A DNA stretch of 64,000 nucleotides, from NCBI RefSeq assembly GCF_000025265.1, contig NC_013739.1, forward strand, positions 4,698,001 through 4,762,000, given 5' to 3'. Under the pieces are notes generated by a model, which was not told the origin of the DNA, did not search any database, and worked only from the letters and a program-made list of their open reading frames with translations. Origin of the DNA: Conexibacter woesei DSM 14684 (GTDB taxonomy: Bacteria; Actinomycetota; Thermoleophilia; Solirubrobacterales; Solirubrobacteraceae). This document shows, one piece after another, positions 44,992 to 55,155 of this stretch. Position 1 is the first letter of the stretch. The number at the start of each line of letters is the position of its first letter. The translations under genes were made by a program, and so were the position numbers.

Positions 44992-46730
44992 GCCCGCCAC
45001 TTCGCAGCAGCCGCTGGTTCGCCGGCCACGACGTCCCCGGGTTCCTGCACCGCACGGCGCTTCGTGCGGAAGGTCTCTCGAGCGCCAGCATCGCCGGCCG
45101 TCCGGTGATCGGCATCTGCAACTCGCAGTCCGAGCTCGTCAACTGCAACGTCCACTTCGACGCGCTCGCGAACGCGGTCAAGCGCGGGATCTTGCAGGCG
45201 GGCGGCCTGCCGCTGGAGTTCCACACGATCTCACTCGGCGAGCAGCTGATGAAGCCGACGACGATGCTCTATCGCAACCTGATGGCGATGGACGTCGAGG
45301 AGTGCCTGCGCTCCTATCCGCTCGACGCGGTCGTGCTGATCGGCGGCTGCGACAAGACGATCCCCGCCCAGCTGCTCGGCGCCGCGAGCGCCGACGTCCC
45401 GGCGATCGCGCTCAGCGGCGGTCCGGCCGCGCCGGCAGTGTTCCGCGGCCGTGCGCTCGGCGTCGGGACCGACCTGTGGCACTACACCGACCAGCTGCGC
45501 GCGGGTCAGATGACGCAGGCCGAGTACGACGAGCTGGAGGCCGCTTCGAGCCCATCGGTCGGGCACTGCCCTGAGATGGGAACCGCCTCGACGATGGCCG
45601 CGCTGCTGGAGGGCCTGGGCATGGCGCTGCCCGGTTCCGCGACCGCGCCCGCGGTCGACGCGCGCCGCTACCACTGGGCGGAGGAGACGGGCCGGCGCGC
45701 GGTCGACGTCGCGCGCGAGCAGCTGCGGCCGTCCGCGATCCTCACCGGCGCCGCGTTCGACAACGCGATCACGCTGCTGCTCGGGCTCGGCGGCTCGGTC
45801 AACGCGGTCGTCCACCTGCTGGCGCTCGCCGGGCGCGTGGGCGTCGAGCTGCCGCTGCGGCACTTCGACGAGATCGCCCAGCGCACGCCGGCGATCGTCG
45901 ACGTCCGCCCGGTCGGCGAGCAGCTCGTCGAGCAGCTGTTCCACGCCGGCGGCGTGCCGGAGGTGCTGCACGAGCTGGCGCCGCTGCTGGAGCTCGACGC
46001 GCTCACCGTCACGGGCCGCTCCCTGGGCGCCTCGCTGCCGGCGCGACGCGCGGAGCGCTCCGAGGTCGTCCGCACGCTCGACGCGCCGATCCGCCCGCCG
46101 GGCGGCCTCGCCGTCCTGCACGGCAGCCTCGCGCCGTCCGGCGCGCTGGTGAAGCCGAGCGTCGCCGATCCGCGGCTGCTTCAGCACCGTGGTCCCGCGC
46201 TCGTGTTCGAGGGGATCGAGGACCTCGGTGCGCGCATCGACGACCCGGATCTGCCGGTCGACGCCGACACTGTCCTGGTGCTGCGCAACGTGGGTCCGCG
46301 CGGCGGGCCGGGCATGCCCGAGTGGGGTCAGCTGCCGATCCCGCAGAAGCTGCTGCGCGCCGGCGTGCGCGACATGCTGCGGATCTCCGACGCCCGCATG
46401 AGCGGCACCGCGTTCGGCGCGGCGGTCCTGCACGTCGCGCCCGAAGCGGCTGCCGGCGGTCCACTCGCGCTCGTCCGCGACGGCGACCAGATCGAGCTCG
46501 ACCTCGCGCAGCGCCGGCTGGACCTGTGCGTCGCAGAGGAGGAGCTGGAGCTCCGCCGCGCGACGTGGTCCCCGCCGCCGCGCGCGTACCAGCGCGGCTA
46601 CGGCGCGCTGTACCTCGACCACGTCCTGCAGGCCGACGAGGGCTGCGACTTCGACTTCCTGCGTGGCCGCTCCGCGGATCCTGAGCACGAGCCGCTCGGC
46701 GTGCTGCGCGGCTGGATCGGCGGCTGGTAG
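44988..46730 (+). CDS. IlvD/Edd family dehydratase (sugar-acid dehydratase type)
   Basis: A 580-residue Fe-S dehydratase. Cluster cysteines are Cys53 (SELVNCN), Cys121 (GGCDKT) and Cys194 (GHCPEMGTAST); LRISDARMSGTAFG marks the C-terminal part. Length and motifs fit arabinonate/xylonate-type dehydratases better than branched-chain IlvD. The product would be a 2-keto-3-deoxy acid, suitable for the RraA-like aldolase gene that follows. GTG start overlaps the LacI stop. Confidence 0.9.
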   Translation: MSPPLRSSRWFAGHDVPGFLHRTALRAEGLSSASIAGRPVIGICNSQSELVNCNVHFDALANAVKRGILQAGGLPLEFHTISLGEQLMKPTTMLYRNLMAMDVEECLRSYPLDAVVLIGGCDKTIPAQLLGAASADVPAIALSGGPAAPAVFRGRALGVGTDLWHYTDQLRAGQMTQAEYDELEAASSPSVGHCPEMGTASTMAALLEGLGMALPGSATAPAVDARRYHWAEETGRRAVDVAREQLRPSAILTGAAFDNAITLLLGLGGSVNAVVHLLALAGRVGVELPLRHFDEIAQRTPAIVDVRPVGEQLVEQLFHAGGVPEVLHELAPLLELDALTVTGRSLGASLPARRAERSEVVRTLDAPIRPPGGLAVLHGSLAPSGALVKPSVADPRLLQHRGPALVFEGIEDLGARIDDPDLPVDADTVLVLRNVGPRGGPGMPEWGQLPIPQKLLRAGVRDMLRISDARMSGTAFGAAVLHVAPEAAAGGPLALVRDGDQIELDLAQRRLDLCVAEEELELRRATWSPPPRAYQRGYGALYLDHVLQADEGCDFDFLRGRSADPEHEPLGVLRGWIGGW

Positions 46731-46749
46731 ACGCGCTTGCGAGACCAGC

Positions 46750-46786
46750 TTGAACGATCTAACATTTCGACTACTTGAACGTTCCA
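46750..46786. promoter_or_regulatory. Paired operators TTGAACGATCTA and TTGAACGTTCCA, site 2
   Basis: The weaker copy is at 46750-46761 and the strong copy at 46775-46786, 25 bp apart. The strong copy ends 11 bp before the RraA-like ATG, next to its AAAGG ribosome binding site. The strong copy with its flanks (CTAC before, CACAAA after) matches sites 3 and 5. Confidence 0.65.
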
Positions 46787-46797
46787 CAAAGGTGCCC

Positions 46798-47508
46798 ATG
46801 ACCGAACTCCCGATTGATCCCGCTACCGCCCACGTCCCGGCGTCTCGCCCCGACGGCCGCGACCTCGACCTCGTCGCGCGGCTCGGCAACCTCTTCACGG
46901 CCGTCATCTCCGACTGCCTCGACGCCGTCGGGGTGCGCGAGAACACGATGGCCAGGCGCATCCGTCCGCTCCACCCCGCGAGCACCCTCGCCGGGTACGC
47001 CGCGACCGTCGAGCTCGTGCGGGTCGACGGCGCGCCGGCGAACCCCGACGACTACTACAAGGGCGAGCTCGACGCGCTCGACGCGATGCAGCCGGGCGAC
47101 GTGATGGTCGTCTCGACCTGCGACGGGTCCTACTGGGGCGAGCTGCTCGCGACCGCCTGCCGCGCGAGAGGCGTCCACGGGCTCGTCGCCGACGCCTACA
47201 CGCGCGACACCCCGCGGCTGGTCGAGATGGACTTCCCCACCTTCGCCGCCGGCATCGACCCCCAGGACTCGCTCGGCCGCACGGACGTGCGCGGCTTCGG
47301 TGGCACCGTCAGCTGCGGCGGTGTCACGGTCGCGCAGGGCGATCTCGTGATCGCCGACAACGACGGCGTCGCCGTCATCCCGGCGGCGCTCGCCGTCGAG
47401 GTGATCGAGCGCGCCGAGGCGAAGGTCGGCAGCGAGGGCACGATGCGCGCCGACCTCGCCGGCGGCATGCCGATCGGCGAGGCGTTCCGCCTCCACGGAG
47501 TCCTCTGA
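46798..47508 (+). CDS. RraA-like aldolase/decarboxylase (HMG aldolase family)
   Basis: A 236-residue protein of the RraA fold, which includes 4-hydroxy-4-methyl-2-oxoglutarate aldolases and related keto-acid lyases. GELLATACRARGVHGLVADAYTRD supplies the Gly-rich loop with Arg, and GDLVIADNDGVAVIP is the family's metal site. Its place after a sugar-acid dehydratase suggests cleavage of the 2-keto-3-deoxy acid. The RNase E inhibitor role of RraA itself does not fit this context. Confidence 0.85.
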   Translation: MTELPIDPATAHVPASRPDGRDLDLVARLGNLFTAVISDCLDAVGVRENTMARRIRPLHPASTLAGYAATVELVRVDGAPANPDDYYKGELDALDAMQPGDVMVVSTCDGSYWGELLATACRARGVHGLVADAYTRDTPRLVEMDFPTFAAGIDPQDSLGRTDVRGFGGTVSCGGVTVAQGDLVIADNDGVAVIPAALAVEVIERAEAKVGSEGTMRADLAGGMPIGEAFRLHGVL

Positions 47509-48281
47509 TGGCCGGCCGCCTCACGGACAAGGTCGCGATCGTCACCGGCGCGGGCGGCGGGATCGGTGCCGCGACGACGCGCAAGCTCGCTGCCGAAGGC
47601 GCGGCGGTCCTGTGCGTCGACGTCGACGAGACCGCGGCGACGCGGATCGCCGACGAGCTTGCGCAGGCCGGCCACCGTGCAGCCGCGTTCGCCGCGGACC
47701 TCGCCACCGCGGACGCGAACCGCGCGATGGTCACGGAGGCCGTACGGCGCTGGGGCGGGCTCGACGTCCTGCACGCCAACGCGGCGGTCCAGGTGATGGG
47801 GTCGCTCGCCGACACGAGCGCGGAGCAGTGGCAGCGCCTGTTCGACGTGAACCTGCGCGGCGTCGCGTGGGGCATCGAGGCCGCGCTGCCCGCGCTGAGC
47901 GAGCGCGGCGGCGGCTCGATCGTGATCACCGCCTCGCTGCTCGGCATCGTCGGCGACCCCGACATGCCCGCGTACGGCGCGATGAAGGGCGGCCTGCGGG
48001 CGCTCTGCCGCTCGCTCGCGAGCGCTCACGGGCCCGCCGGCATCCGCGTCAACACGATCTGCCCCGGTGACGTCGAGACGCCGCTGCTCGCCGACTTCTT
48101 CGCCTTCCAGTCCGATCCCGAGGCCGCCCGGCGCGCGATCGAGGAGCGCTACCCGCTTCGCCGCTTCGCGCGGCCCGAGGACGTCGCGAACGTCGTCGCC
48201 TTCCTCGCCTCCGACGAGGCGGCGTACCTCACGGGCATCGACGTCGTCGTCGACGGCGGCCTGCTCGCCCGCATCTACTGA
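47508..48281 (+). CDS. Short-chain dehydrogenase/reductase
   Basis: A 257-residue classical SDR: TGAGGGIG (13-20), NAA near 91-93, Ser143, Tyr156 and Lys160 of the catalytic triad (Y-G-A-M-K), and PGDVETPL. It overlaps the RraA-like stop by one base (TGATG). Probably oxidises a sugar or keto-sugar acid in the same pathway; cofactor choice favours NAD from Asp38 at the end of beta-2. Confidence 0.93.
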   Translation: MAGRLTDKVAIVTGAGGGIGAATTRKLAAEGAAVLCVDVDETAATRIADELAQAGHRAAAFAADLATADANRAMVTEAVRRWGGLDVLHANAAVQVMGSLADTSAEQWQRLFDVNLRGVAWGIEAALPALSERGGGSIVITASLLGIVGDPDMPAYGAMKGGLRALCRSLASAHGPAGIRVNTICPGDVETPLLADFFAFQSDPEAARRAIEERYPLRRFARPEDVANVVAFLASDEAAYLTGIDVVVDGGLLARIY

Positions 48282-48354
48282 GCGCATGGCACGCGCCGCG
48301 CAGCGCGCGGTCCGACGCCCCACGTGAACGGGGCCCATCCGAAAGCGAGACCGC

Positions 48355-49167
48355 ATGACCATCGAGCTGCAGTTCCTCGGCCAGTCGGGCGTGCGTCTGC
48401 GCCACGGCGCGCACGTGCTGTACGTCGACCCGTTCCTGTCCGACTCGGTCGCCGGGGTCGCAGCCGACCCCGGCCTGTGGCAGCGGCGCTTCCCACCACC
48501 GATCGCACCCGCAGCGATCGACGACGCGTTCGCCGTCGCGATCACGCACGACCACATCGACCACCTCGACCCGGACACGCTGCGCCCGCTCGCAGCCGCC
48601 TCCCCGGCCGCGCGCTTCCTCGTGCCCGCGACCTCCGCGGCGCGCGCGGCCTCCACGCTTCCGGACGCGACGATCGAGCTGGCTCGAGGCGATGGCGACG
48701 CGCATGAGCTGGGACCGTTCCGCATCACCGCGGTTCCGGCCGCGCACAGCCCCGAGTACACGGTCGACCTCGCGCCTGAGGGCCACCGCTATCTCGGCTA
48801 CGTGATCGAAGCCGGCGGCTGCCGGATCTATCACGCCGGCGACACGGTCGCCTTCCCTGGGCAGGTCGAAACGGTCCGGGCCCACGGCCCGCTCGACGCG
48901 GTCCTGCTGCCGATCAACGGACGCGACGCCGAGCGCGAGCGCCACGACGTGATCGGCAACCTGTGGCCGCGCGAGGCAGCAGACCTCGCCGTCGCGCTCG
49001 GCGCGCCCACCCTGATCCCCCTGCACTTCGACGTGTTCGCCTGGAACGGCATCCCCGCCGGCCAGCTCGTCGACGACGTGGTCGCCCGCGCCTTGCCGCT
49101 CGAGGTGCGCGTCCTCACCGCCGGTGCGATCACACAGATCGCACCGGTCGACATCCCCACCACCTGA
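48355..49167 (+). CDS. UlaG-like metallo-beta-lactamase-fold hydrolase
   Basis: A 270-residue hydrolase. The metal motif H-D-H-I-D-H is at residues 65-70, PAAHSPEYTVD supplies the next His, YHAGDT the bridging Asp, and PLHFDVF the last His. UlaG opens the lactone of ascorbate-6-phosphate, so a sugar lactonase is a fitting role next to dehydrogenase and dehydratase genes. 73 bases separate it from the SDR gene. Confidence 0.85.
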   Translation: MTIELQFLGQSGVRLRHGAHVLYVDPFLSDSVAGVAADPGLWQRRFPPPIAPAAIDDAFAVAITHDHIDHLDPDTLRPLAAASPAARFLVPATSAARAASTLPDATIELARGDGDAHELGPFRITAVPAAHSPEYTVDLAPEGHRYLGYVIEAGGCRIYHAGDTVAFPGQVETVRAHGPLDAVLLPINGRDAERERHDVIGNLWPREAADLAVALGAPTLIPLHFDVFAWNGIPAGQLVDDVVARALPLEVRVLTAGAITQIAPVDIPTT

Positions 49168-49178
49168 CCGGAGGTCCT

Positions 49179-50324
49179 ATGACGGAGCCCCTGCCCACCC
49201 ACGCCCGAACCGGCGAGGTGGCCGAGAAGCGCGACCGCCTGCGCGGCGCGCTCGAGCAGCTCGACGCGGACGGCATCCTGCTGACCTCGCGCGCGAACGT
49301 CGCGTGGGCGCTCGGCGGCGCCGACCACGTCGTCTCGCGCGTGCTGGAGACCGGCTTCGCGTGGGTGTTCGTGACCCGCGACCGCACATGCGTGCTGGCG
49401 CTCAACAACGAGGAGGCGCGGCTGCGCGAGGAGCTGGCCGTGGAGCAGCTCGGCTTCGAGCTGCACCTCGCCAGCTGGTGGGACGGCTCGCTCGCCGCGC
49501 TCGCCGGCAGCCTCTGCGCACCCGACCGGCTCGTCACCGACGGAGCCGGCCCCGGCCGGCCGGACCGGGCCGCGCTGACGGAGCTGCGCCTCACGCTCAC
49601 CGCCGACGAGGTCGCGCGCCTGCGTACGCTCGGCGACGACACGCGTGCGGCCCTGGAGGACACGATCGCGCAGTGGCCGTCGAGCGGCTGGCGCACGGAG
49701 CGCGACGTGTCCGCCGCCGTCGCCGCCGCGCTCGAGGCCCGCGACGTGATGCCCGGCGGGATCATGGTCGCCGGGGCGGAGCGACGCCGCCGCTACCGGC
49801 ACCCGGTCGTCACCGACGCGCCGCTCGACTCCGAGCTGCTCGTCGTCGCCGTCGGCATCCGCGGCGGGCTCAACGTCGCGCTCACGCGCTGCGCGGCGCT
49901 CGGCGCGGTCGATCTCGAATGGAGCGCGCGCCACGCCGTCGCCTGCCGCGTCGAGAGCGCGATGATGGCGGCGAGCCGCCCCGGCAACACGTGGGGCGAC
50001 GCGCTCACCGCCGGCCTCGGCGCCTACGGCGAAGCCGGCTGGAGCGACGAGTGGCGCGAGCACACCCAGGGCGGTCCGATCGGCTACGGGCCGCGCGAGT
50101 TCGTCGTCTACCCGGGCGACACGAACGACCGCCTGAGCGGTCTCGCGGTCGGCGCGAGCCAGGCGTGCGCATGGAACCCGACCGTCGCGGGCGCCAAGTC
50201 CGAGGACACCTTCCTCGTCACCGAGCAAGGGCCCGAGTCGGTCACGAGCGGCGGCGGCAGCTGGCCCGTCGTCGACCTCGGCGCAATGGGCGCCCCGGCG
50301 CGTCCAGCCGTGCTCGAGCTCTAA
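49179..50324 (+). CDS. M24 (pita-bread) family protein without the usual metal site
   Basis: A 381-residue relative of aminopeptidase P and creatinase. An N-terminal creatinase-like domain (1-140) is followed by the pita-bread domain. The segment that normally has two metal Asp (V-D-x-G then S-D-x-T-R) reads LLVVAVGIRGGLNVALTR (221-237) and lacks both. H295 in EHTQGGPIG and the Glu in AGAKSEDTFLV remain. Creatinase also works without metal, so this may be a metal-independent C-N hydrolase. ATG at 49179 has GGAGG 5-6 bases upstream. Confidence 0.78.
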   Translation: MTEPLPTHARTGEVAEKRDRLRGALEQLDADGILLTSRANVAWALGGADHVVSRVLETGFAWVFVTRDRTCVLALNNEEARLREELAVEQLGFELHLASWWDGSLAALAGSLCAPDRLVTDGAGPGRPDRAALTELRLTLTADEVARLRTLGDDTRAALEDTIAQWPSSGWRTERDVSAAVAAALEARDVMPGGIMVAGAERRRRYRHPVVTDAPLDSELLVVAVGIRGGLNVALTRCAALGAVDLEWSARHAVACRVESAMMAASRPGNTWGDALTAGLGAYGEAGWSDEWREHTQGGPIGYGPREFVVYPGDTNDRLSGLAVGASQACAWNPTVAGAKSEDTFLVTEQGPESVTSGGGSWPVVDLGAMGAPARPAVLEL

Positions 50325-50333
50325 AGGCAGCGG

Positions 50334-50364
50334 GCCGGCGCGTCGCGATCTGCGGCGCGCCGGC
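50334..50364. terminator. GC-rich hairpin between convergent genes
   Basis: GCCGGCGCG (50334-50342) pairs with CGCGCCGGC (50356-50364). No T-tract. It separates the plus-strand M24-like gene from the minus-strand permease. Confidence 0.5.
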
Positions 50365-50376
50365 TCCCGCGCGGCG

Positions 50377-51201
50377 CTACCCCTTCACCGCGCCGTTCAG
50401 CATCCCGGAGATGAAGCGGCGCTGCATGAAGATGTAGACCGCGACGACCGGGGCAGCGATCAGGACGCTCGCGGCTGCCAGCTCCACCACGTTCGTGCGA
50501 TGCCCGACCGTGAAGAACGCAAGTCCCAGCGGCGTGGTCCGATGGCTCTCGCTGCTGATCATGATCAGCGGCAGCAGGAACTCGTTCCAGTTCCACATGA
50601 ACGTCAGCACGACCAGCGTCGTGATCGCCGGCTTGGCGAGCGGCAGAAGGACCTGCCGCAGCACCGTGAGGCTCGACGCGCCCTCCAGGCGCGCCGCCTC
50701 GATCAGCGTCCGCGGCGCCGAGCGGAAGTACGCACGCATCCAGAAGATGCCGAATGCGAGCGAGATGGCCGACTGCGGCAGGATCAGCGACAGATACGTG
50801 TCGGTGAGCCCGACGTCACGCATGCGGAAGTAGAGCGGGATCACGAGCGCCTCGTGCGGGATGATCAGCCCGAGGATGAACAGGTAGAAGAGCGCGGTGG
50901 ACCCGCGGAAGCGCATGCTGCCGAACGCATAGCCCGCCAGCACGGACAGCACGGTCGTGATCACGACGACGCTGATCGTCACGATCGCGCTCGAGATCAG
51001 GTACTGCTCGAAGTGGCCGACCGTCCACGCCCGCTCGAACGTGTCCAGGTGGAAGCCGGTCGGGAACGGGACCCCGGTGATCAGCGCGTCCGGGCGCTGC
51101 AGCGCCGCGAACAGGACGAGCACGATCGGCGCGACCGCGAAGCCGGCGAACACCCACAGCACCGCATACGTCAGGGAGCGCTCCGTACGCGAGACGTTCA
51201 T
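50377..51201 (-). CDS. Sugar ABC transporter permease, MalG type
   Basis: A 274-residue permease with six membrane segments; the EAA loop is EAARLEGASSLTVLRQVLLPLAKPA. It ends the operon 53622 to 50377, overlapping the MalF-type gene by 4 bases. Confidence 0.93.
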   Translation of the reverse strand: MNVSRTERSLTYAVLWVFAGFAVAPIVLVLFAALQRPDALITGVPFPTGFHLDTFERAWTVGHFEQYLISSAIVTISVVVITTVLSVLAGYAFGSMRFRGSTALFYLFILGLIIPHEALVIPLYFRMRDVGLTDTYLSLILPQSAISLAFGIFWMRAYFRSAPRTLIEAARLEGASSLTVLRQVLLPLAKPAITTLVVLTFMWNWNEFLLPLIMISSESHRTTPLGLAFFTVGHRTNVVELAAASVLIAAPVVAVYIFMQRRFISGMLNGAVKG

Positions 51202-52157
51202 CGTTCCGCCACCCGGTTGATGACGACCGCGACGACGAAGATCGCCAGCGTGAGCATGACGGCGATCGCGCTGCCCGAGCCGATGTCGCCGTTGGCGAAC
51301 GCCTGCTGGTAGACGAGGTACCCCGGCACGACGGTCTGCGTTCCCGGTCCGCCCTGTGTGAGGACGTACACGAGGTCGAAGGTGTTGAGCGCGCCGATCA
51401 CCGTCACCGTCAAGGCGACGGCGAGCTGATTGCGGACACCGGGCAGCGTCACGGTGAGAAACTCGCGGACCGGCCCTGCGCCGTCCACGCGCGCGGCCTC
51501 GTACAGCGAGCGGGGGATCTCCTGGATCGCCGCGAGGAACAGCACCATGCAGAAACCGAACATGACCCAGCCGCCGATCAGGCCGACGGCCGGCAGCGCG
51601 GTCCCATAGTCCCCGAGCCACGGCCGCACGAGGCTGCCGAGCCCGAGAAATCTCAGGAACGCGTTGAGCGGCCCGTCGTAGGCGAGGATCCACTGCCAGC
51701 TGGTCGCGACGACGACGGTCGCAAGCACCTGCGGCAGGAACAGGATCACGCGGAAGAACGTGAGCCCGCGCACGCGAAAGCGCGACAGCGCGGCGGACAG
51801 CAGCAGCCCCCACACGATCGGCATCAGCGAGAAGAAGACGATCAGCACGCCCGAGTGCACGAACGCGCTGCTGATCTGCGGGTTCTCGAAGACCGCCCGG
51901 TAGTTCTCGAGGCCCACGGGACGGCTCGGCCCGACTCCGCTCCACGAGTAGAACGAGAACCAGACCGTCTCCGCCAGCGGGAACAGGACGAGCGGCGCGA
52001 ACAGCACCAGCGCAGGCAGCACGTACAGGTACGCGACGCGACGCGGCTCACCGGGCGGGACGCCGTCGCGCGGCGAGACACGAGCCCGCAGCCGTCCCCA
52101 CAGCGGAGTCCGGCGTGCGGCTGCCGCACGGCCGGATGCAACGCCGGCCGAGGACAT
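51198..52157 (-). CDS. Sugar ABC transporter permease, MalF type
   Basis: A 319-residue permease with EAA loop EAARVDGAGPVREFLTVTLPGVRNQ. ATG at 52157 follows a GGGGGCG stretch. An in-frame ATG at 52241 would add 28 polar residues and overlap the binding-protein gene by 20 bases; I cannot exclude it. The first membrane segment begins at about residue 40 of the shorter form. Confidence 0.88.
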   Translation of the reverse strand: MSSAGVASGRAAAARRTPLWGRLRARVSPRDGVPPGEPRRVAYLYVLPALVLFAPLVLFPLAETVWFSFYSWSGVGPSRPVGLENYRAVFENPQISSAFVHSGVLIVFFSLMPIVWGLLLSAALSRFRVRGLTFFRVILFLPQVLATVVVATSWQWILAYDGPLNAFLRFLGLGSLVRPWLGDYGTALPAVGLIGGWVMFGFCMVLFLAAIQEIPRSLYEAARVDGAGPVREFLTVTLPGVRNQLAVALTVTVIGALNTFDLVYVLTQGGPGTQTVVPGYLVYQQAFANGDIGSGSAIAVMLTLAIFVVAVVINRVAER

Positions 52158-52221
52158 CACGCGACGCCCCCGATCGGCCGGCGCTGCCGCGTGCTGCTCG
52201 ATCGCGAACTGGCTGAGCGCA

Positions 52222-53622
52222 TCACTTGCCGGCTCTGACATACGCCTGCTGCTGCTCCTCGATCTTGTCCAGCAGCTCCGCAGGGCTCACGCGTCCGGCC
52301 AGCAGGTCCTGCACGCCCTGGATCGAGGTCGTGTAGGTGTAGTTGAGCGGCGTGCCGCTGCCGAGGAAGGGCAGCGCCGTCCCGGACGCCCGCTGTTCGT
52401 TCCACGCCTGCAGCAGGTCGTCGTAGACCGCACCGCGATCGACATGCCCGTCCACCGGCACGACCGGGAGCGACCCATGTCTGAGCGCGAGTTGGCGCTG
52501 CATCTGCGGCGAGCTCAGGTAGTCGAGGAACGCAGCGGCGGCGTTCGCCTCTTCCTGGGGCGCGTTCGCCGAGATGCCGAAGCTCCACATCGCGTTGTTC
52601 ACGGTTGCGGGCGTTCTGCCGGCGTCGTTGGGGTCGGGCACGTAGAAGAAGCCGAAGCCGTCAGGGTCCTTGGTGGGTGCCAGCACGTGGAGGGCGATCA
52701 TGTACAGGCCCTCGCCGCGACCGAACTGGGCCGCCTGCTGCGTGAGGCTGATGCCTTCGTAGCCCTTCGTGAAGTAGCCCGCGTCGGCCCAGTCCTTCAT
52801 CGTCTGAGCCGCTTGCACCCCGTCAGGCCCGGTGATCGTCGCTCCCGGCTTGTTGAGGACCCATTTGAGCATCTCGGGTGCGCCGAGGAAGTCGGCGAGC
52901 AGCTCGTTGAACAGCCAGCCGCCGCCGTCGCGATCGGAGTTGCCGAGCACGATGGGCGTGATGCCCGCGCGCTTGGCGGCAGCCAGCGACGCCTCGAAGT
53001 CCGCGAAGGTCTTCGGCAGCGGGACGCCGATCTGCTCCAGCAGTCTGCGGTTGTAGAAGACGCCGATCTCCGAGCCGTACCACGGGACCCCGTACACCGG
53101 GCCCTCTCCCCAGCGTCTGGTGTTGTTGGAGTAGCGGTCGAGCGTCAGGCCGCCGATCGAGCGGAACCGCCGGTCCCAGCCGTAGGCGTCGACGTACGGT
53201 CCCATGTCGCGCATGAGCCCTGCCTGGATGAGCGGCGCGAGCACCCCTCCGGGGAGCGTGTCGCCCTCGACGAGGGTCGGGGGATTCGACCCCGACACGG
53301 CCAGCTTCGTCTTCGTCGTGGACTCGACGGTCGACTCGTTGCCGATCCCGGGCGGCGCCACCCGCTTGATCGAGATGTTCGGATGCAGCTTCTCGAACTG
53401 GGAGATCGCGGCCTCGAGCCCGGGGTTGATGGGGTTCTGCGCCTCCTGGTCCCACATCGTGACGGTGAGGTCCTGTCTCGGAACGCTCGTGTCGGCCGAC
53501 GCCGAGGAGTCCGTCGACGTCGATGCGCTCGTGCCGGGACCGCCGCAGGCGGCCAGGGCGCACGCACCCAGCACCGCGAGGCCGGCCGCTGCCCGGCCAC
53601 GGAATGATTTGCTCAGCACCAC
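52222..53622 (-). CDS. Extracellular sugar-binding lipoprotein (ABC transporter)
   Basis: A 466-residue family-1 binding protein. Signal peptide ends in CALAAC (lipidated Cys26), followed by a Ser/Thr linker. LTVTMWDQEAQNPINPGLEAAISQFEKLHPNI split over the first lobe and a later GGGWLFNELLADFLG are typical of this group. GTG start with GGAGAG upstream. At least five Arg codons are AGA (for example in NRRLL and NTRRW). A GTGACC/GGTCAC palindrome lies 35-51 bp upstream. The ATPase for this importer is the next gene upstream in its own unit. Confidence 0.93.
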   Translation of the reverse strand: MVLSKSFRGRAAAGLAVLGACALAACGGPGTSASTSTDSSASADTSVPRQDLTVTMWDQEAQNPINPGLEAAISQFEKLHPNISIKRVAPPGIGNESTVESTTKTKLAVSGSNPPTLVEGDTLPGGVLAPLIQAGLMRDMGPYVDAYGWDRRFRSIGGLTLDRYSNNTRRWGEGPVYGVPWYGSEIGVFYNRRLLEQIGVPLPKTFADFEASLAAAKRAGITPIVLGNSDRDGGGWLFNELLADFLGAPEMLKWVLNKPGATITGPDGVQAAQTMKDWADAGYFTKGYEGISLTQQAAQFGRGEGLYMIALHVLAPTKDPDGFGFFYVPDPNDAGRTPATVNNAMWSFGISANAPQEEANAAAAFLDYLSSPQMQRQLALRHGSLPVVPVDGHVDRGAVYDDLLQAWNEQRASGTALPFLGSGTPLNYTYTTSIQGVQDLLAGRVSPAELLDKIEEQQQAYVRAGK

Positions 53623-53656
53623 TGCCCTCTCTCCAAAGAACTCGGGGGATTAAATC

Positions 53657-53686
53657 GTGACCCCAGTGGTCACTTTATCGTTCACA
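53657..53686. promoter_or_regulatory. Palindrome GTGACC-N5-GGTCAC overlapping a shared 13-mer
   Basis: The palindrome is at 53657-53673. The 13-mer TCACTTTATCGTT (53670-53682) also occurs at 43848-43860, upstream of the amine oxidase gene. The complement of 53675-53686 reads TGTGAACGATAA, a weak form of the regulon site. Read toward the lipoprotein gene the 13-mer contains AACGATAAAG, which could be a -10 region. Confidence 0.5.
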
Positions 53687-53745
53687 TGCTCAAGCCGTAA
53701 GTATGTGGCACGTCAGCGTCGGCGTTCGGCCGCCGACGCTTCGAG

Positions 53746-54882
<1,137 letters not shown>

Positions 54883-54884
54883 CG

Positions 54885-55070
54885 TCAGGCGCTGCCGCTG
54901 AGGGATGAGTCGCGGTGCGCCGCGAGTGCGTCGGCCGCGATGCGGGCCGGACGGGCGGCGTAGTTGACGTGACCGTCGAAGCGCGCCCAGCTCGGGACCT
55001 CTGGGTCGAGGTGTGCGGCAGGCTCCGCAGGGGTGTAGACGGCCGAGGCGATGAACTCGCGCAGATCCAT
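54885..55070 (-). CDS. Small protein of unknown function, 61 residues
   Basis: Starts at ATG 55068-55070. The chain MDLREFIASAVYTP...EVPSWARFDGHVNYAARPARIAADALAAHR is hydrophilic with regular helix-like spacing and no membrane segment. It is 2 bases upstream of the ATPase gene and 69 bp downstream of a regulon operator, so it is probably translated as the first gene of that unit. I recognise no family. Confidence 0.55.
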   Translation of the reverse strand: MDLREFIASAVYTPAEPAAHLDPEVPSWARFDGHVNYAARPARIAADALAAHRDSSLSGSA

Positions 55071-55139
55071 GACGACGATGCGACTCCTCCGGGGGGACTC
55101 TTCAACAGCGACGGTCTGGGCATGTCCCGGACCCGCTAC

Positions 55140-55151
55140 TTGAACGTTACA
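55140..55151. promoter_or_regulatory. Operator TTGAACGTTACA, site 3
   Basis: 69 bp upstream of the 61-residue protein gene. Its flanks (CTAC before, CAAA after) match sites 2 and 5. Confidence 0.65.
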
Positions 55152-55155
55152 CAAA

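Noticed and set aside
46798-47508. RraA as RNase E inhibitor
   Set aside because: The family phrase is shared by keto-acid aldolases, and the gene lies between a dehydratase and an SDR, so an enzyme role is more likely.
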